From positions 323,501 to 387,500 of the forward strand of contig BROG01000544.1 in NCBI GenBank assembly GCA_030159075.1: DNA of 64,000 nt, written 5' to 3'. The DNA is from Atrina japonica (taxonomy: Eukaryota > Mollusca > Bivalvia > Pterioida > Pinnidae). Position 1 is the stretch's first letter, and the number at the start of each line of letters is the position of its first letter. The translations under genes were made by a program, and so were the position numbers. This document shows positions 11,656 to 25,100 of this stretch, one piece after another. The notes under the pieces are model-generated. The model made no database searches and had not been told where the DNA came from. It was given only the letters and a program-made list of their open reading frames with translations.

Positions 11656-12356
11656 ATATTAAAATACTGTATACACAATTTTGTTCTTCGGAAAATAAAG
11701 CTACAATCCGAAGTTCCAATGACCGGTATTCATTATTCGTTAGTGATTACATAGCAGTATAATTTTCATGTCAAACCGGTAATTGAACATATTACTGATT
11801 AATAGGTGAAAAAGTGAAAAAGTACAGTTAAGTTTCCGTTTGTGCAAGCAATCCGATTCTTCTGATAATACATATGCTACCAGGATTAATAGTTTCATAT
11901 ATTTATATTCAAATGTCAACCAGTCTGATTAGTTTAGATATGGTCTTAAAGTGATCTTTACGTCAATACTAAATTATTGATTACTTTGAGGGAAACACTT
12001 TATATTGAAAGCCAGGACAATCCTTATATCATTTATAGGCTGAATTTCAGGGCAAAATGGGTTCGCCTTATGGAATAAACCGATAATGGATGCGTCCTTA
12101 CGCTTACGTTTTCGTAGATTGTTTTTATTTCTTTTTTCCCCGTAGGTTATCTCAAATGAAGAAAACCTTTATCAAGTACACTCTTGTAAAGCAATTCAAA
12201 TTCATTTGACAACATGTATTCATTATTGTTACAACAACACAAATCTAAACAAGTCCATACATTTGTCTTCCTATTATATTTGTCTATACACATCATAATA
12301 TAATTCAATACCCTTTTATCCTAATATTCATTTACAGGTTGACATTTGGTTTATAT

Positions 12357-12600
12357 AAGTCTCAAGGGAGCCTCCGTGGTCGAGTGGTTAGGACATTGCG
12401 CTTTGAACCATAGAGTTTCTCACTTCTGGTCAGCGCATGACCGGGCCCCGGTGGGACCTAAGCTGATTTTTGTGAGAAAGTTTGCTGTTCACTTGCAAAA
12501 CTTCCCGGGTAGAATTGTAACCAGGTTCTCTCCTCCAACATTAAAAACTGACCGCTGCCATATAACTGAAAACTTTTTGATTCACAGTACAAATTGATTA
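12357..12600 (+). repeat. tRNA-headed SINE
   Basis: Head GCCTCCGTGGTCGAGTGGTT is a tRNA-like A-box; a degenerate B-box follows. The 3' part, TCCTCCAACATTAAAAACTG and CCGCTGCCATATAACTGAAA, is typical of molluscan SINEs. It is not a working tRNA gene, as the cloverleaf does not close. Confidence 0.6.
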
Positions 12601-12879
12601 CCAAGGTTATTAATCATTTTATCTACGCTTCTATAATTCAATCGAACAATTTCAAATATGGTCTTGATAGATTACTTACACCCGTTACATATAGAAAGAT
12701 AAATATCACACTTACAAAAATAACTCTACGCATTACCTCCTAACTGTAAAACTGGTCGAATGGTGTGGGCTTAAGTCTAAGAATTACTAACTTTCATAAA
12801 ATGGACCCCTGATCGACGAACATATATATTTTAGAGAAGCTTACAAACTTTGTGACAGTCAAGTTTAGTGAATACATAC

Positions 12880-13059
12880 CACGTGTTTCATGTTTGATGC
12901 ATGAGGAGTCACATCTCGTCGAGCTTGGTTATGGAGTTTCACTATCAATATTTTGTCCTCTGATGTTAGGCTATCTCTAAATTGTTTGTGATGATTCTTA
13001 GTGTGGTGTGAAGCTATAACGCAGCCAGATATCAGAAGTAGCATAAGGAAGGAATACAT
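12880..13059 (-). CDS. CAP-domain secreted protein, exon 1
   Basis: Starts with a hydrophobic signal peptide MYSFLMLLLISGCVIA, then the first CAP/SCP helix ILIVKLHNQARRDVTPHASN, close to the family pattern LHNxxRxxVxPxAxNM. The donor is GTG|GTATGT at 12879, phase 0. Exon 2 joins in frame. Seen: signal peptide, CAP start, splice site. Known: CAP proteins (CRISP/PI15/GLIPR type) are secreted sterol- or protease-related proteins; the specific role here is unknown. Confidence 0.82.
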
Positions 13060-14109
13060 TATTTATGGTTCCTTGGTCAGTAAGCGTCTATAAAAGAAAA
13101 ATATGGAATTTCAATCATGTTAAGACATTTGTTAAACTAAAATATTATAGTTAATGTTAAATATTAACATAATACCAAAGTTATAGTTGTGTAAAAATGC
13201 GATGCCAAAACAAATGGTAATAAAGAACAGACATACAGATAGAGCGTTAGTGGGAAGAGCTAATGAATCGAATCTCTTAAACCATACTTATATTTACCTT
13301 CAGCTTAATTTGAAAATTAATGGATAGGCAAGCTTAGATGTTACTATACATATTTTTCATTTATATAAATATATGGTAATAAATCCTGTCTACAATTTGT
13401 ACATACTCCCCAACAACCACTATATTCTGTTTATAAATATTACATCCAACAAACCATCAGAAATTCCGGTTGAGGTAAGATAGAATCTTACCATACAGAG
13501 AAAAATAAAATTCGGATGAAAGTGTTAAAATCGAAAAAGAGTGTAAATAACGGAAAGAACAACTGCAAGTACATTGCATTATGAAGTATTTTGAGTGTAT
13601 TAAACAGGCATCGATCTTGACGTTACGTATGAAATGTAACTTTCAATACTGTTGAAAAGAAATAAAAGGGGAACAGGACGAAATAATAAATGATTAAGAG
13701 ATATTAAAGGCATACAGGCCTTTTTTACAATAAAATAAAATATATCCCGCAAATATGTGATTAAAAATGATAAAAAGGTATATTGTCATAGAACATTTCA
13801 ACATATCATGCATACATTGCCTGAATGAATTAAATACGCCGACGATTGATAATACCTACCATCCATTTAAGAATAGAATTGTGCACTCGCCCATTATTCA
13901 CATTCGATTTCTTTTCACAGATACGACGTTATAATAGTTTTCTTGACCCGTGATTTTCAAAAAACATTTTATTTGTATAAAACGTCGAACTTTTGATACA
14001 AATAAAAAATCGATTTTTGACAGCTTGTTAATATCATCGAGAATATTTGGTTGCGACTAAAAAGAAATTTGCAGTCCGTGAAAACACCATTACAACACGT
14101 GAACAGTTG

Positions 14110-14214
<105 letters not shown>

Positions 14215-14589
14215 TTTTTTTTATCTTAATATTTTGTGAATAAATTAAATACGCCGACGGATGATATACCTACCATCCATGTAAGATATATAATATACAG
14301 TATATGATTATTTTGCAGGGGGAAAATGTACAATTACAAATAGAATACACTGATGATAAAAGCTTGAAAAAAAGATGATTGCGAAGAAACAACTGTATGT
14401 TTTGGCTCACTTCGAAAATCGGAAAACGGACTTTTAGTCAATTCGTCATTGGGCTGAATAAATGTCCAATAGAGCATAATCGATTTGCTGCATAATATTT
14501 ATTGATAATCTTTCATTTTTGACTCTACTTAATGATGTGGAGTTGGACAAAGTCCATATACATAGACTATTGCAATGTTAAAACATGCC

Positions 14590-14765
14590 GGTGTTGTAGC
14601 ATTGACTTTTCCCCGCAAAGAGTTTTTCCTTGAAAAAAACGAGCCTGGGCCGAACTTTTGCCCTGGTAAAACGGGTCCAGCATAGAATTTCCCCCAGGAA
14701 GAATCGACCCGGGCCCAATTTTCCCCTAGGAAAAGGCGTCCCAGTGTAGAAATTCCCCTCAAATG
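14590..14765. repeat. GGGGAA-type imperfect minisatellite
   Basis: On the minus strand, imperfect ~45-bp units repeat GGGGAAATTCTAYRCTGG then TTTTCCYAGGG. A related piece is at 15410-15525 (GGGGGAATTCTATCCCATGG and GGGGGAATATTATGTTGGGA). The ORFs crossing it reflect the repeat, not genes. Confidence 0.55.
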
Positions 14766-15087
14766 ACATCACTCTTCCCCGCTTATCGCAGGTTTAGCTA
14801 TCTATCCGTTTCCAATTGTATTACAAGAAATCTATCAATCCATATAAGCCAAAAACTAACGGATCAAGTTTAAATTTTTATTAAAAAATGAAATGATTAA
14901 AATAATGAAATCTGGTATTCATTGAATACATTCAAATCTCTGTCGATTTATTTCATTGATACATGAAGTTGAGAATAAGTAAATATTTTCAAAAACATAT
15001 CTCCGATTTGTTAGTGTTCGATCTGCTTGACTAATCCATAAACAAAAATATTATAATCATTATTATACTTCTATTTATGAATATTAT

Positions 15088-15088
15088 A

Positions 15089-15163
<75 letters not shown>
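15088..15163. repeat. (TA)n microsatellite
   Basis: About 36 TA units preceded by ATACCAATATA. Confidence 0.95.
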
Positions 15164-15166
<3 letters not shown>

Positions 15167-15409
15167 CATCACTCATTATGACATTTCAGTCGACTTATCA
15201 CAAAACATATTTGATAACACCTATTAACAACCAAAATTAAAATTCTGTTGATGCAGCGTGGATACTTTAGAACCTCAATGTCTATAAAAATGAATATTTC
15301 ACTTTTTTCAAACGTTCAAGAATATCAAGAATTTTCATATCTAGACTGCATTATATCAAGTAATTTTAAAAGCACATATATTTTCTATTTTTAAATCCGG
15401 TAATAAGAG

Positions 15410-15525
15410 GGGGAATTCTATCCCATGGCGGAAGGGGGTAGCTCTGTACTGACTCCTTGTATGGGGGAATATTATGTTGGGACACTTTTTCTTCCCATGG
15501 GAGAAATTCTAACCTGGGCATGTTT
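15410..15525. repeat. Second GGGGAA-type block
   Basis: Two or three diverged copies of the 14590-14765 unit, on the opposite strand: GGGGGAATTCTATCCCATGG, TGGGGGAATATTATGTTGGG, CCCATGGGAGAAATTCTAAC. Confidence 0.5.
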
Positions 15526-16561
15526 TATATCTGATATTTATATCTTAATTCATAAAAGGTATGTTTCTGTAAATAGACACAATACTTTTTTTTGTTATGC
15601 AAAAACGTCTTTAACGATTGCTTCTTATTTGTTTTTTTCGATATTTTGTGAATAAATGAGAAAAAAATTGAGATTGAGGTGAACTGTGAGGACAGTAGAT
15701 ACAATTGTGGAGCATAAATCTAATTAAAAAAGAATTCACTCACCATTTGCTAAGAATGATCCTAACTGAAAAAGCCTGGAAAAGACATACTTCTGTACAC
15801 TGAAGTACAAACCAATGTAAGTGGGCTGAGAGAAGCACTGTGAAATGATGTATCAACAAACGACTTCTCCATACACCGCTAAAATCCCGGATGTTATAAT
15901 TTTAAACATTTTATTCAACAATTTAAAAAGACTGAGGGTGACCGTAACAACTTCTCATTCTTCTTCTTAAAAATTCTTCAGAAACATAAATGCATTCCTT
16001 AGAATTAACTTTAGTAGAATACTATTGTTACGTGACTGGTTTTAGTGTAGATATTTATTACAAGTCAAATACTTAATTAAGTTTATGTATTGGTTTGAGA
16101 ATAACTCGAGACATATCACATTTACTTTACAAGTCCCAAGGGACTTTGTCAGATTGACAAAGTGTTATTTTTATAATTATGTAATTTACAAACCATCTTT
16201 ACATCGACTTGTTGACTTTTATATATAAATATACATCTTTAAACGTAGAACAAAGGGGCAGTTCGACCGTCTATTTTAGTGCACTGAAATAAATTAATTG
16301 CATGTCTCTGGGATATTTTCTAATTAAAAAAGCAAAGTGGAAAAGCGTCCTACTATTTTACCAGAGGATTTAAAACAAAATTGTTGTTTCTGTATGTTTC
16401 AAACATGTATAGTCTTGTATCAATTTTTTTTTACCGCTGTGGTATTTCTGTAACTGAAAAAATATAGAAAGATGGGACCAATGAAACAGACAGTAACCTA
16501 TCAAAATGCAAACAACAGCATGTGGGTAGTGAAAAGGGAAACATTACAACACAGGTTTATA

Positions 16562-16566
<5 letters not shown>

Positions 16567-16630
<64 letters not shown>
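16567..16630. repeat. (AG)n microsatellite
   Basis: About 32 AG units. The Arg-Glu ORFs over it are artefacts of the repeat. Confidence 0.95.
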
Positions 16631-16633
<3 letters not shown>

Positions 16634-17040
16634 ACAATCTTTCGACGATACCCAGAGGACTAGCGGCTGCAAGGAGCTTACATTACCTACCTTCTCTCTA
16701 TACATTGTACACATTCATTATGTCAATATATATATGCACAATGATCTCGATGCATTGGTTAGTTATGCTTTCTAGAAATTAAATCTATGTTTATAGTTTT
16801 TAGATTACAGTCATAGACGATTTATTATGGTTATTTCTATAATCGATAAGTCTTAAAAGTTATTCCAGAAATTTAACATTCATATTGATTTGTTAATAGG
16901 AAATGACTCGCTGACATTTTGATATTCTGAACTATTATCATTATCCATTTTAAGCGCAAAACATTTAAAATCGTTAAATATTTTATTGGTTGTTTGGTGA
17001 GCTTAGTCATGATAGTTTTTCTGTATATTTTCTGGTCTAT

Positions 17041-18600
17041 TTTCTTATGTCAGAAGCTCAAGTAAAACTTGAATATACCACGTTATCCCCGGAGCTGGAT
17101 AGATTACATGACCAATATGTAGGCCTACTGGTCCCAGCAGACAAAGCTTCAAATAATATAGTTTTTATTTGTAAGGCACATTACACTAATTGTTTATTAG
17201 AAGAACAAGAGTTTAATACGAATTCTGGTAATCCTTACATACACACGTAGCCCACTTTCAAAGGACGAGATCCTATAAAATCACGTGTTCGTATTACGTT
17301 CTTTTGATATACCTACAAGCGATACTGATTTTGAGCTATCATATTAATATACTGGATACCTAAACTTCACAAAACCCCGTATCAGCAGAGGTACATAGCA
17401 GGATCCAGCAAATGTTCCATCAAACCTTTATCTTTACTCCTTACCAAGATACTAACAGCCGTTAAGGAGAAACTTCAGCAATACTATACAGTTGCTTATT
17501 CCAGAAGCGTTATAAATCAGATGTGGATACTTAAAAATTCTAAATAAATTTTAGAAAATTTGACGGCACATAATTTTTCTCAGAATCGCAGTATCAAAAC
17601 ACACGACTTCTCTTCTTTTTACACAACAATTCCACATAAAAAACTATGAGAGACTTTTTAGAATCATAGACACATAAATACACTGAAGTTGATATAAAAA
17701 AGATGCTAGCATTTCTAATAGACAATATATTTGTAATGTTCGGAGACATGGTCTTTCAACAAACTGTCAGCATTCCCATGGGAACCAATTGTGTCCCTTT
17801 TGTTGGCTAACCTGTTCCTTAATTCATATGAAGCAGACTTCATTCAGAAACTGCTGAATCTAAAGAAGAAAAAGTTAGCGGTATCCTTTAATTTGACATT
17901 TAGATATATCGACGACGTTTTGTCAATTAATAAAGACAATATTCATACATATGTCAATGCAATATATCCCAGCGAACTATAAATTAAAGATACAACAGAA
18001 TCAAACACGGACGCTTCATTCTAAGACATTTCCTTACTATAGACACATAAATTAACAACTAAGCTATACGACAATCACGATTTCGCCTTTCCCTTCGTAA
18101 ATTTCCACATTTAATTAGTAATATCCCACAATCACCCGCATATGGAGTTTATATTTCACAAATGATCCGATATGCCACGGCATGTTCCACATATGAAAAT
18201 TTCATATACAGAGGTAAATTATTCACTGAAAAATTATTGTCGCAGGGATATCGAAAACCGCATTTGATGTCAACGTTCCGCAAATTTCACGGTCGGTATG
18301 ATAGTCTTGTTTGCGATTGCTATAATTTCACTTAGTGGCATGTTGAATTACCTGTTCGGTGGCGGTTGTTGAGACGTCTGTACGAGTTATGACGAGGATT
18401 CGTTCCTCACGTATTTCATTTTGCTTTGACTGTGGACTCACGGCGGGTGTCACCGATCGACAGTGGATGTTTACTCCTCCTTGGCACCTGATCCCATCTT
18501 TTGATTTCAAGAGGTCCGTGTTCGTCCATTTTTTTTTTACCAGATTTGTACCTATATCCTGGACATCCTAAAGATTTATACGTTGGTATCTGAGATTTTT
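17041..18600 (+). pseudogene. Penelope-like RT copy 3 (longest, frameshifted)
   Basis: Covers the N-terminal SPELDRLHDQYV block, WIPKLHK region (17340-17380), FGDMVFQQTVSIPMGTNC, and the catalytic FRYIDDVLSI (YIDD at 17905-17916), then the PAYGVYISQMIRYATACST region and 3' tail. Several stops and frameshifts separate the parts. It is the only copy here that keeps YIDD. Starts without a recognisable 5' end, as expected of 5'-truncated retroelements. Confidence 0.72.
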
Positions 18601-18609
18601 TTATCATTG

Positions 18610-19710
18610 TACCTAACAAAACTTATCAAATGCAGTTCTAAATAAAATCGTAAAATGAAAAATCACATTTTAAGTGGAAATAAATATAAAAGTGGTGATT
18701 TCCGGTGAGTTTGTACGAATATACAACATATACGAGGATAATTTACTTGACCATTTAGATCAGCTATCTGGTAATAGTCAATAAATAAAATGATGATCAA
18801 CATGGCTAAATAGATTTGTAGAAACATGTTAACTCAATATATTTGAACCAAACAGATGTTACATTGTCATTTTAGAAACATTCCACCAAATTTTATCACA
18901 TGTACCAGTTACCTCAATAATTTTACTGTTGCAATTAATCTGTGTATTTAAATTTTCGAAACTTGCCAAACTTTTCTTTTTTTAGAGAAACACAGCCAGT
19001 GTCGCTTTGAATTATTCATCTTACAGACTTTGACATATGTATTGCCGCTTTTACAGATTTTGTTTTAACTATTATATTTATCTTACGCGGTGACTAAAAT
19101 GTAACCTGTCTCCAATAGGAAATATAAATCCTGCAAGAACTTATCAAGATGACAACGATGGCGAATGACTAGAGACAAACATTAAAACTGATTACAGCGG
19201 TGACGGACACCGAATGATAGTGCAAGTGTATTCTGTTTATTTTGTTATTGCATTTGGTGATGTAAGATTGTGTATTTTGAATATTTACGTTTCCAGCTTA
19301 CCGATAGCTTGACGATTCAAATGTTCAAAATATGTTATTGTTGTCATCTATCCCAGTCATTTTAGATAAAAAGTAAATCAAATGTTTCATTGAATACTCT
19401 TGAGTTTAATCCATCTGTAAAGCCTTTTGAATTTTCTCATAATTCCAAATATCACGTCCAAATCCAATGGTGAATTAAGGTGTAAAGTGGATGCATTTGT
19501 TAGATTATTACACATCAAAACAAACAATGCATCACGTACAAATATGTGGAAAGTACGGTTTGACCTGTGTAACTGATGTGCACCGCATACGTTAATCTTT
19601 TTGTACTTTTAAAACATATGTCGCTGGGCGTAAACATAATAGTACGCACTATTGTGCGGGTCCAAAATATCAAAGCATGTGACTTCATTATGCTTTGTAT
19701 GATTTTAATA
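18610..19710. other. Intergenic, nothing recognised
   Basis: AT-rich sequence between two Penelope-like copies. No coding, RNA or terminal-repeat signal was seen. Confidence 0.4.
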
Positions 19711-19714
19711 ACAG

Positions 19715-20510
19715 ATCATCTTTACTCCTAACCAAGATATTGACAGCCGCTAAGGAGAAACTTCAGTAATACTGTACAGTTGCTTATTCCAGAAGCGGTG
19801 TAAATCAGATGTGTATACTAAAAAATTCTAAACAACTTTTATAAAATTTAAAGGCACACAATTTTTCTCAAATTCACGGTATCAAAACATACGACTTCTC
19901 TACTCTTTACACAACTATTCTACATAAAATATTAAAAGAAAGACCTTTTAGCGTCGTAGACAACTTTTTTTTTTGTTCACTAAAGGTGGTACCCGAAAAT
20001 TAAGATATCTAGTGATTGGTTATCATGATACTTATTTTGTCAAACACTACTCTGATTTTACACATGCTGGAATTTCTAATAGACAATATTTCTGTAATGT
20101 TCGGTGACGTTGCCTTTCAACAATCTGTCGGCATTCCTATGGAAACCAATTGTGCCCCTTTATTGGTCGACTTGTTCCTTATACGACAATCACGATTTCC
20201 GATGTGCCAACGCGTGTTCAACATATGAACATTTCACATACAGATGTAAACTACTAACTGACAAAGTATTGACACAGAGATATCGAAAACCGCGTTTGAT
20301 GTCAACGTTCCGCAAATTTTACGGTCGGTATGATAGTCTTGTTTGCTATTACTCTGTTTCACTGATTGAAATATTGAATTGCTTTTTCGTTGGCGGTGTT
20401 GAGACGTCTGTACCAATTCTGACAAGGATTCGTTCCTCACGTATTTCATTTGGACTTGACTGTGGACTCACGGCGGGTGTCACCGGTTGACAGGGGATGC
20501 TTACTCCTCC
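19715..20510 (+). pseudogene. Penelope-like RT copy 4, core deleted
   Basis: Begins at the LTKILTAAKEKLQ region and continues to FGDVAFQQSVGIPMETNCAP and LLVDLFL. It then skips to the region NACSTYEHFTYRCKLLTDKV and the 3' tail ending near 20510. The YIDD segment is absent, as in copy 2, and the deletion here is larger because the KLYDKRDD block is missing too. Confidence 0.68.
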
Positions 20511-20519
20511 ATCAAGTTT

Positions 20520-21000
20520 GTAGTTTTCAGCAAGATCGGTTCAGGGATGGATCTGAGGTGGGGCAAAATAGGTCCTTTAAGGTATCCCACGTTTAAAGTC
20601 TTCTTCTCCGGGAGCGCTACATGAATAAAACAACAGATGGTTTCTGGGTGATCTATATGAATTCAGGATTCAAATTTGTATTTTTCACAGAAATCGGAAT
20701 ATTAATTCTTGACGTGTTTTTTTCATTCATTTCTATATTATTTCCTCAATTATCTCCCCTTGCATTCACTATGATGCATTCATTCTATGTGTTTTACTTG
20801 TATATGTGTTTTTGTGCAAGAATTTTGCTGAAATGTAATTTATATATATTTTTATTAATTTTTTAAAAATTCAATATTTATGTTTCACGGCCAGACCAGC
20901 TTACATGTACATATTTTTCTTGGTCTCCTTTCCACATTTGTCAGAGATGGTTCTCAGGTGAGGGATTAAGGCCAGGCGCTCTTTGGGCCTCTTGTTTCTT
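20520..21000. repeat. Fragment of a CAGGTGAG-ended dispersed repeat
   Basis: Contains TTCTTCTCCGGGAGCGCTAC and closes with TTCTCAGGTGAGGGATTAAG and GGGCCTCTTGTTTC, the end style of the AGCTCACCTGG repeat group. The opening end was not seen. Confidence 0.45.
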
Positions 21001-21657
21001 TAAGTGATATATGATATAAAGTTCTCATTAGTTACACTTGCACATATTGGCCTGTTTAAAATGATCACAAATGTAAACATGATAAATAATATTATTGTGC
21101 ATGTATCAAAACAACAAATGATATTGTGGCCAATAATCATAGCGACCTCAAATTGGAAAGTTCATTTGAATATTGTTCTTCTCAGATTCATTTCAGCTTT
21201 ACGTTTATTATTTAGTGTGATAAAACTCTCCAGATTAAATCAATTTTGTGGTTTCGAACCATTTTCACATAGTTTTGTTATTTTATTAACATTTTCTTAT
21301 TTCTTTGGTATAGTAGTTTAGTTACTCACTTTTGATGGACATATAACATGTATAGCGTTTCGTTCGTACCCCGATTGCGTGTTTGCGTGCGAGTGTATAT
21401 GTGGGTGTTATTAATATGGTAAATTTTTAGTCTCGTGTTTTGACTTTGTAGATCAAATCCATTTTGCAGTCGCTTGTTATTTTCACTTGGATCTAGTTAG
21501 ATTCACATTTCATTGGTAGTTTGATTTTAGTTTAGTAGTTTTTTAGTTATCCTTTTGTTTGATTTCCATTTTCATTTATGTACTGCGTTATCTCACTGCA
21601 CTTGTAATATGTAGCATTTCTTTCACTCTCCAGTTATGTGTGTGAGTGGATATTTGC

Positions 21658-21660
<3 letters not shown>

Positions 21661-21736
<76 letters not shown>
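21661..21736. repeat. (TA)n microsatellite
   Basis: About 37 TA units about 400 bp upstream of the anillin start region. Confidence 0.95.
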
Positions 21737-21737
<1 letters not shown>

Positions 21738-21965
21738 GCATATGCACGAATTAAAAAAGTAGACCATCGTAATCAGCTTAGACCTGTGATTTAAAATGTA
21801 TAGCTTTATGTAACTAGTGCAATATTTAATCTCCGTCAGTTCCATGTTTTATATTAAAATAATTATAAATGAATAATTCTAACATCGCCGCTCCATTGCC
21901 GGTCACAAAACGACTGAATATGTATCACAATAATATTAGATATCATAGACTGGCCACATGACTAT

Positions 21966-22138
21966 CACGTGTCCTGTCGTATTCTTTTCCGGTTTGAACA
22001 ACGCGATTTGGCGAGAAAGTGCGTTACTTCAAACCGCCAATTTCAAATTTATCAACAATCTGTTATTCATGGACTTGGTGAAACAGAGTTGTTCTCAGTT
22101 AAACTAAACACATTATTATTAGGTACTCAGAGAGAACA
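21966..22138 (+). promoter_or_regulatory. Putative anillin promoter with CHR/E2F-like motifs
   Basis: Within about 170 bp upstream of the start codon: an E-box CACGTG (21966-21971), a CHR-type TTTGAA (21993-21998), an E2F-like TTTGGCGAGAAA (22007-22018), and two reverse CHR hexamers TTCAAA (22028-22033, 22042-22047) with GCCAAT between them. CHR and E2F sites drive late-cell-cycle genes, including vertebrate ANLN. The motifs are seen; the function is inferred. No TATA box or start site can be fixed. Confidence 0.4.
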
Positions 22139-22156
22139 ATGGATCCATACACAGAG
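22139..22156 (+). CDS. ANLN: Anillin exon 1 (coding part)
   Basis: Reads MDPYTE followed by a strong donor GTAAGT at 22157; phase 0. Vertebrate anillin begins MDPFTE with an exon break at the same place, so this very short coding exon is recognised only by homology and by its perfect fit to exon 2. Confidence 0.88.
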
Positions 22157-25100
22157 GTAAGTTGTTTTCATTTAAGACGGTTGTTTGTTGCATATAAATC
22201 CTTATTACTGCATGAGACAGGCTGTAGAAATTAATTTCATTGTGAATTACGTCACGACACGAGTTGCGTTGACTTTTTCCTCCCTCCGTTTTCACCTTTT
22301 TGATGAATTCAGTTCTGTCGATGATGGAATTCTTTATAACTGTTAAATGTGAATTCTCGGTCAGTTGGATTAATACCGTCAAGACAGGTTATGTATGAAT
22401 ATTTATGTATCTACGTATATGACCTGCGTCAACATTAGATTCAAAATTTGAGCCAATCTGATCACGTGAGTATAATACACAACATTTGAATGTAGACACC
22501 AACCACTGAAAAGAAGTTACGGCAGGTGTGTTATCTATCTTAATTGTACCATTTTCAAATTTCATTCGGTAAAGTTGGATTTAATGTTGAAAATGACTGA
22601 ACAAACTAAGGACATCGATTCTTCTTTCGAAGAGTTAGCCATGGAATCATTTCGTGAGTTGGAGAAAGTGAACGAAGAAAACATTTCAACCAGTGATTTA
22701 CAGGTTATTGTGATTTTTATAATAGTTTGCAAAACTCAAAATGACCTCTGTTTTAAATACTTTACAGATTTGGGTGATTTTTATAATTAATTCATAATAT
22801 ATATAGTTCATTAACATAGGCGTCGGAACCGGGGGGGCTTCCCCCCATTTTTTTGCAAAGATGGACATTGGTGTTGAAAATTAGGGCTTAGCCCCCAGAC
22901 GTTTCTGGCGTATGTGTGTGTTTTAAGTTGCTGTAGCCCCTCCCCACTTTCAGTTTGCTTCCGACACCAATGATTAATAATTAAAACTTTTTTATCTTTT
23001 TTCAAACAGTTGTGTTGTTAATAAATATGCATGTAGCAAGTGACACTGCCATTATTATTATGGGGTAGTATGTATGTGGTAGGCTACACGTTGTACAATT
23101 CCAGATTACAGTTTCACTAGTAACTGGTTTTAATTTATTTCAAAAAATTAACTTTTTATTGCAAATAATTTGAGAATTTGTGTCAAAATGACTTATTAAG
23201 TAGAAATATGTAGGGCTCTCATTGATGAGAAATTCTATATCGATATATCAAAGAATAAAAAGTATCTATGTAACAAATAATTTGGTACTTCTAGGATGAT
23301 GCTAAATGTTAACTCACCTGGCCAGGTGAGCTTTTGCTAAAGCCAAAGATCCAACGTCCGTCGTCCATCTGTTAACTTTTGCATTTACATTGTATTCTCA
23401 AGAACCAGTAGGCCAATTTTAACCAAACTTTGCATATAGCATCCCCATTTGTAGCTACATAAAGTTTGAAAATGAAAAAAAGATAGGAACAATAAGGGTA
23501 CTAAAAGGGCCTAAAAGGACCAAAACTTGGTATAGCTTTAAAAATCTTCTCATAAACCAAAAATCAGATAAGTTTAAAATTTTGTATGCATGATTGTTAA
23601 GTCAATATCTACAGTAGCACAGGGTATATTTGTATTACAAATTGTTTAATAACTCAAAACTGATCAACTTTGAATATGAGAAAGTTGTTAGAAATTAACT
23701 GAGGATCATTTTGACAAAATTTTAAGGTTATGGGGTTAAAGATGAAGGTCACAGGCACCTAAGTAAATGGAAAATATATTTTTTTTGGTAAAATTTTCAA
23801 CATTTTTGACTACTTCTCCCAAAGCATAGGACCAGTTTGAACCAAACTTGACAGGAAGTATAACCATGTAAAGCTTGCATAAAGTTTGCAGATGAAAAAG
23901 GGGCTAGGACCAAAAATGGCTGCCATGGCTAAAAAGAGAACGAATAAGTCAGCAGATATTTTTGATTTAATACATTTATCTCCAAAATTATTAAAGCTAT
24001 AATAAAAACGATTACCTTATATAAGCTGCTTGCAAAAATGTACAAATATTTCATTTTGGTGAAAATTGTGTTGTCGACCCTTATGGGAGTTATTTCCCCT
24101 TTTTTGTGAATTTTTCAGAGTAAAAGTGAAAGAAACAAAAATGTTCAGCTTGCAGATCTACAAAAAAGTCAAAGGGCTGAAATTGTCAGGTTGCTCTTTA
24201 TGGGAATTTTTTCCCTTTTAAGTGGATTTTTCATGTTTATTGCATGCTTTTTGATATTATCTTGAAAAGTATAATAGAAAGAAGCAAAAAAGCAGAGCAT
24301 GCAAAGATCTACAAAAATGTCAATAGGGCTGAAATTGTCAGGATGCCCCTAATGGAGTTTTTTCCGTTTGAAGCAGATTTTTCATGTTTTTTAATGTTTT
24401 TTGACATTATCTTGTAAAGTATAATACTAGATAAAAAGAAAGTGAAAGAAGCAAATATGTTCTGCATGCAAATATCTACTTAAAAGTCGAAGGCCGAAAT
24501 TGTCAGGTTGCCCTTTATGGGAATTTTTTCTCCTTTTAAGCAGATTTTTTTTTTAATGTTTTTTTGACATTATCAGGGCTCAACATTAACTTTAAAAAGA
24601 ACAAGACCAGTCGGACCAGTACCAGAAAATTTTACTAGACCTGACCTCAACATCACTAGACCTGACCTCGGTTACATCATATCTATCGATATCTCTCTTC
24701 CAGAGTTTCATATCCTACTTAAGAAATTAATGAATTATTTCATGATTGAAAGTACTCAAGCTTACTAACTCTAATACATGTAAGTAGGACTGGAATACAA
24801 GTATATTTTGTTACAGTATAAAACATACATGTCATTTCTGAGTGGTGCAATTAAATTATCCTCAATTTGTACACTATTCATGCTGAATGTTCCACTGATT
24901 TATAATTTTATCAAGAACAAAATAAATCCTGAATAGACAGTTAGCTTGAATGCTTTGACAATTTATTTATAGAAGTCAAGAAACAAATATGTATGTAAGT
25001 TTGAAATTTTCTTTTAGGCCTAATTATTTTAAAATAAATTCTGATTCCTGTTCTTTGATTCACCCTCATCTCTAGTTATGCCTCCACTACTATAAAGAAG

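Noticed and set aside
12360..12440. tRNA gene (TGGTCGAGTGGTTAGG)
   Set aside because: The A-box is good, but the acceptor and T arms do not pair; it is the head of a SINE.
16472..16782. Arg-Glu repeat ORFs
   Set aside because: Translation of an (AG)n run.
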